DNA of 34,430 bases from an uncultured Prevotellaceae bacterium (GTDB lineage: Bacteria; Bacteroidota; Bacteroidia; Bacteroidales; Bacteroidaceae). The stretch lies in NCBI GenBank assembly GCA_947168395.1, contig CAMVLT010000040.1, forward strand, positions 1-34,430, given 5' to 3'. The notes below the pieces were generated by a model. It did no database searches. It was not told the origin of the DNA and saw only the letters and a list, made by a program, of their open reading frames with translations. Positions 32,301 to 34,430 of the stretch are shown here, one piece after another (positions within the stretch are counted from its first letter, which is position 1; the number at the start of each line of letters is the position of its first letter). The position numbers and the translations under genes were made by a program.

Positions 32301-33652
32301 TCACCCACTGTTCCAATAGTCATCGTTATGCCCGGTACGTCATCAATGACTTTTCCACCTGCTACTGTTCCTGTACCCGTGAAAGTGTATGTACCTGACA
32401 GGTTTCTTGTCGCTCCATCTACTGTACCAGTGGTTGCAACGGAATATTCGCCTGTAAAAGTGCCACCAGCTATGATAGCAGTGAAATTGGCCGAAGCACC
32501 GTTAAAGTAATCGTTCCCACCAAATGATGCTGTTATAGTAGCCGTACCAGCCGTGGAACCAGGTGTTATACCAAGATATTTGCCACTTAGATGGTATTCT
32601 GCCGTTGTACTAGAGCCACTGTTGCTAACGCTGTAATCCAGTCGGAATGCCTTTGGCGATGTGCGTAGCAAACCTGTATTAAGGTCACCTAACTTCAGCT
32701 CAGTGTTTCCCATATCATACGTATCCGAAGTGGGATTGAAGGTCAGTACTGGTGTCACTTTTTCTGTTGTCATTGTACGGTCTGTAGTAATCACCAGAGC
32801 GGCTACATTCTTGGCTGATCCCGAGGTGTTTTTGCATTGCACTGCTCCAGTATTGTTGTTGGGCACGTCGACATAGCTATTGTCATCCATCACGACACGT
32901 ACGTTGGTAATAATGGCTGACGAGTTACTGCTGTTAGGAGCAACGGTAATTGTCTCGTTGTTCTTTACGAGAAGGTAATACGTGTTATTGTCGTTGTAAG
33001 ACTGTATCTCACTGCTTGCTGTGATAATGAAGCCAGCAACATTTCGCTCCAAGTCGCTTCCAAAGTAATAATGCTCGTAACGCAAATCTGCAATATTGAT
33101 AGTGGTAGTATTAGTGGGAATGTCTTCTGTTGTGATGGTGATTATCAAATCAAGCTGTGATCCACGTGGAGTAAAGGTAAATCCTCCTGACAAAATGTTC
33201 AAACTGGAAAATGTAACGGTCTTCGTACTGTTACTCGTTGCATTGTTAAAGTCATTAATGCCGGAAATAAAGCCATAACCGGAGGTCCCGTTAAATTCTT
33301 CAATATAGCAGTCGTCTGAGGTTGAGCTATTTGGGAATCCCGTAAATGCTACAGAAGTAATTTTCTCTGTATTTGGCACTCCTGCGATAGTGTATTTTAC
33401 TCCATTACTATATTTGATATAATTTCCGCTGGCGGTAAGTTCTTTATCATTAGTATTTCTTGTATAAGTCATTGAAAGCCCATTACTAAATGTAGCCGTA
33501 TAATTAAAGTCTGATCCATCTTGTACATAAGTAGTACTTGGTGAAGGATCTCCACTTCCCCAAGAAATGACGTAAGTATTTCCCCACGCAAAATTCGCCC
33601 CCCACCATAGTATAGTGAGGAGGACAAACAAGAATCTTAGTTTTGTCTTCAT
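29306..33652 (-). CDS. Giant secreted Ig-like (Big_5/SbsA-type) surface protein with GKK tail
   Basis: 1448 residues; signal peptide 1-24 (MKTKLRFLFVLLTILWWGAN, then FAWG). The sequence is rich in Thr, Ser, Asn and Gly throughout, low in Cys, as for an extracellular beta-rich protein. Three SbsA/Big_5-like modules are suggested at about 635-755 (TGTTPTSGKTITSLDNSVFR ... FDEEI), 756-865 (WLYPTPTSAVRIGASIVLLS) and 866-985 (TSATPSLDNSTTSMTYEGGT ... FDQNVE). A beta-sandwich from about 990 (FDGYPHTWNFTNIGT) precedes a repeat-free C-terminal domain and the tail WISLQGVRVEKPGKGLYIHK, then GKKIVIK. No catalytic motif was recognised. Adhesin or glycan-binding scaffold is a guess. Base composition is more AT-rich than the 11-25 kb region. 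Confidence 0.75.
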   Translation of the reverse strand: MKTKLRFLFVLLTILWWGANFAWGNTYVISWGSGDPSPSTTYVQDGSDFNYTATFSNGLSMTYTRNTNDKELTASGNYIKYSNGVKYTIAGVPNTEKITSVAFTGFPNSSTSDDCYIEEFNGTSGYGFISGINDFNNATSNSTKTVTFSSLNILSGGFTFTPRGSQLDLIITITTEDIPTNTTTINIADLRYEHYYFGSDLERNVAGFIITASSEIQSYNDNNTYYLLVKNNETITVAPNSSNSSAIITNVRVVMDDNSYVDVPNNNTGAVQCKNTSGSAKNVAALVITTDRTMTTEKVTPVLTFNPTSDTYDMGNTELKLGDLNTGLLRTSPKAFRLDYSVSNSGSSTTAEYHLSGKYLGITPGSTAGTATITASFGGNDYFNGASANFTAIIAGGTFTGEYSVATTGTVDGATRNLSGTYTFTGTGTVAGGKVIDDVPGITMTIGTVGETLGVVDNSVSAVGYAASSTSFVFIPKVNGYLTINMHSNNGHTYIRKDGGIFLDALRIDGEDDYTYTTPNEFPLIAGHTYMLHVRTTDNNGNPIAYNNIFVHSFTFRPAFLNPGETAEQTETFPAYISTTDYPKLVHSADAGVRFSGTRSVVNLTNTGGVTLVGGGTATVRGEVTSGNNSLTAYYTLDAKALKLTGTTPTSGKTITSLDNSVFRFIFDEEIAVGENPSFQVLKDAADMSGCSIAVSTNTGETDYKKTLYVSGFGTLEGGSTYTIRLFPGAVTKAGNSNIANGQVTGSFTVTSDEPTLTWLYPTPTSAVRIGASIVLLSDSKIDEHFPTDGVIGTLTYEGQTEGETITMTAIKDSERLIFKPTRPLEPNKSYKLTVEGGRVKKDGADNKISKDKVFFFNTGTATGAEPIMTSATPSLDNSTTSMTYEGGTIEFVFDQNVELEPYSTINVTPVNGANPTVFANSPRLNNKSVLTEQSLHVDNNRVYFTYSEDELKYDLYYEIEFPVNTVTGTGGMPNSETKIIKFKMQPRPSSLVSGTKDFDGYPHTWNFTNIGTKDVESATNTLTALATYSTDANKATSGWYTYDGYYGNYNFNNSGIKFPQGDVLSYNNGSSNIEIKEASGLRWSLNKNTGNSAANRVSINPGANTTYLKVTGNTHYLTIPNVPVGKLYIKAKYSDMLNINSPNAVFVQGGTSSNNTKGTTTRSSKVYILDVTKQDDVSFCLDDVTFEMIAVATEEKAISSVGYATNARSFPVDYTLDGTLLGTGVTAYKITGVNGNSVVAEPVEKVPATTELNPNNGVMLQGAEGSWPLFTLDVNSTEETLTDNKLVGVVDGESADPLPQKSGSLYNYILSTGGVNVKYNYEGKVGDEENQQGTFGGYVSGLAFYLVMKAGTILENGAEYAYEKPKSNTAYLQLPSYLARQTGTGVSSSARQYFPIDFGDETTSVTGIEDDSRSSMKDDSWISLQGVRVEKPGKGLYIHKGKKIVIK

Positions 33653-33690
33653 TTGTTATAGTTACTTTTTTGTTATTAGCGTTTAGGTGT

Positions 33691-33706
33691 TAGTGCCTTC
33701 GCACTA
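33691..33706 (-). promoter_or_regulatory. Hairpin at the 5' end of the surface-protein mRNA
   Basis: TAGTGC (33691-33696), loop CTTC, GCACTA (33701-33706): 6-bp stem with tetraloop GAAG in the RNA. It begins within about 5 bases of the predicted transcription start, about 40 bases before the ATG. It may protect the 5' end. Confidence 0.45.
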
Positions 33707-33714
33707 TTTGGGGA

Positions 33715-33745
33715 CAAAGGTACGAAGATTTGGGGGATCGGCAAA
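33715..33745 (-). promoter_or_regulatory. Promoter of the giant surface protein/small acidic protein operon
   Basis: Minus strand: TTTG (33745-33742), 19-bp spacer, TACCTTTG (33722-33715), a full consensus match. The leader is about 55 bases. Confidence 0.75.
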
Positions 33746-33805
33746 ATAAAGGGGTGGATATTTAAGGAAATTTGACGTAAAGGTTTGCGGAAAGCGCAAG
33801 CTTAC

Positions 33806-33870
33806 GCAATTTAGAGTTTAGAATTAAGAGGTGTTGCCTGCAGCAATTAAGAGTTAAGAATTATGAGTTT
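33806..33870. repeat. Imperfect ATTAAGAGTTAAGAATT-type repeats
   Basis: Two related blocks, TTTAGAGTTTAGAATTAAGAG (33811-33831 in part) and AATTAAGAGTTAAGAATTATG (33845-33865), separated by GTGTTGCCTGCAGCA with a small GTTGC/GCAAT stem. This belongs to the AT-rich minisatellite style common in Bacteroidetes spacers. It starts the 33746-34430 gene-free stretch. Confidence 0.45.
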
Positions 33871-33942
33871 GAATGTTTGACACTGATTTCACGGATTGGC
33901 ACGAAGGAATGATTTAATTTTATTTGTGTTCCATTTGTATGG

Positions 33943-34000
33943 ATTTTTGTCCAGTACCTTTCTTGCTGACATAAATCTTCAAAAAATTATGCAGAAATCT
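33943..34000. repeat. ATTTTTGTCC plus phased AAATCT block, related to 26773-26870
   Basis: ATTTTTGTCC at 33943-33952 is followed by AAATCTTCAAA (33973), AAATTATGCAG (33984) and AAATCTCATAA (33995), each 11 bp apart. The 26773-26870 region has the same two words in the same order (ATTTTTGTCC at 26773, AAATCT at 26844/26854/26865). Confidence 0.45.
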
Positions 34001-34047
34001 CATAAAGTATCACTTTTGGTGTAAGTACCTGTATATTACAAAATTAC

Positions 34048-34080
34048 AAAGGTGATGGCACTTTTCAAAGCATCACCTTT
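34048..34080. repeat. Perfect 10-bp inverted repeat AAAGGTGATG / CATCACCTTT
   Basis: Arms 34048-34057 and 34071-34080, 13-base loop. The GGTGATG word recurs at 34272, 34282 and, as GTGATG, near 34348. Confidence 0.6.
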
Positions 34081-34183
34081 TGACGCTAATTCAAGACTTT
34101 TCCTGCAAAAGTTTGGTAGTTACCCCTACCCTAAGTCAATTGGAGGTGCTGCCTATCGCATTGTCAAGAGAGAGGGAGGTGAA

Positions 34184-34268
34184 GTAAAACAAGTTGTTTT
34201 ACCTCGCTTTACCCTACCTAAACCCTTGCTCAGGGTGGGGGTTAGCCGAGTAAAACAACTTGTTTTAC
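34184..34268. repeat. Pair of 19-bp palindromes GTAAAACAA-N-TTGTTTTAC enclosing a third hairpin
   Basis: Palindrome A at 34184-34202 (centre G) and palindrome B at 34250-34268 (centre C) are reverse complements of each other. Between them CTAAACCC (34218-34225) and GGGGTTAG (34238-34245) form an inner imperfect stem. The whole 85 bases can therefore fold as one long hairpin or as separate ones. No gene overlaps: the open frame across it is just repeat sequence. Confidence 0.65.
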
Positions 34269-34271
34269 ATT

Positions 34272-34308
34272 GGTGATGCTTGGTGATACTTTCAAACTAA
34301 GCATCACC
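34272..34308. repeat. 10-bp inverted repeat GGTGATGCTT / AAGCATCACC
   Basis: Arms 34272-34281 and 34299-34308. A direct partial copy GGTGATACTT at 34282 sits inside the loop. It starts three bases after palindrome B. Confidence 0.6.
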
Positions 34309-34430
34309 TCAGTTAACTCACAGTAGGTTAAACGGTTAGACGAAAAAGTGATGCTTTGGTTAGAAACGACAGAAAAATTTCGACCTGTACGGTTAAAAAG
34401 TCCCCTATCAACTTGCCATCCGATAGTCAA

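Noticed and set aside
34052..34276. Open frame of 74 codons at the right end
   Set aside because: Its sequence is mostly palindromic repeat words read through; no start signals and no protein-like composition.

Overview
The window looks like chromosomal DNA of a Prevotella-like member of the Bacteroidales. Evidence seen in the sequence: repeated TAnnTTTG promoter boxes with TTG/TTTG elements about 19-20 bases upstream, A-rich leaders without Shine-Dalgarno sequences, a hybrid two-component system (HTCS) beside glycoside hydrolases, gldH beside a PSP1/RicT gene, a receiver plus PPDK-N protein of Bacteroidetes type, and large secreted proteins ending in a short GxYIxxGKKxxxK tail. No tRNA, rRNA, integrase, SusC or SusD gene was seen.

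Layout. 1-2414: remains of a DpnII/MboI-like restriction-modification locus. It holds a Dam-type methylase cut by the window edge and short at its C-terminus, an HTH plus PD-(D/E)XK endonuclease-like gene, a DpnD/PcfM-like small gene, and a DpnA-like second methylase that has lost its N-terminal DPPY half. 2415-4422: intergenic DNA with 11-bp phased repeats on both sides of a secreted lipoprotein esterase. 4423-17697: glycan-use locus with GH78 alpha-L-rhamnosidase coupled by ATGA overlap to an HTCS sensor-regulator, a 1127-residue secreted carbohydrate-binding-like protein, and a divergent GH5-GH29 operon. 17739-18860: DUF4251-like lipoprotein and Sfp-type phosphopantetheinyl transferase. 18865-25543: minus-strand operon metF-holB-ricT-gldH-(receiver/PPDK-N protein). 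25657-26730: AI-2E family permease, divergent from metF.

26731-34430 is an accessory-looking and visibly more AT-rich segment. It has a PIN toxin-antitoxin pair, an Rpn-type nuclease gene bracketed by two copies of a ~72-bp terminator-like repeat, and a 1448-residue secreted Ig-like protein followed by an unlisted 59-residue acidic small protein. It ends with ~780 bases of non-coding DNA full of palindromes and phased words.

How the genes may work together (inference): the HTCS would sense an oligosaccharide and control the rhamnosidase, and perhaps the CBM-like protein and GH5/GH29, acting on a plant glycan bearing rhamnose or fucose. The locus lacks SusCD. Three secreted proteins share a C-terminal tail that would fit export by a type IX-like machinery, of which gldH is one known component.

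The least explained material is non-coding: several intergenic islands, each with its own short word repeated at 10-11-bp spacing or folded into palindromes. The 59-residue acidic peptide gene and the receiver/PPDK-N protein also deserve attention.
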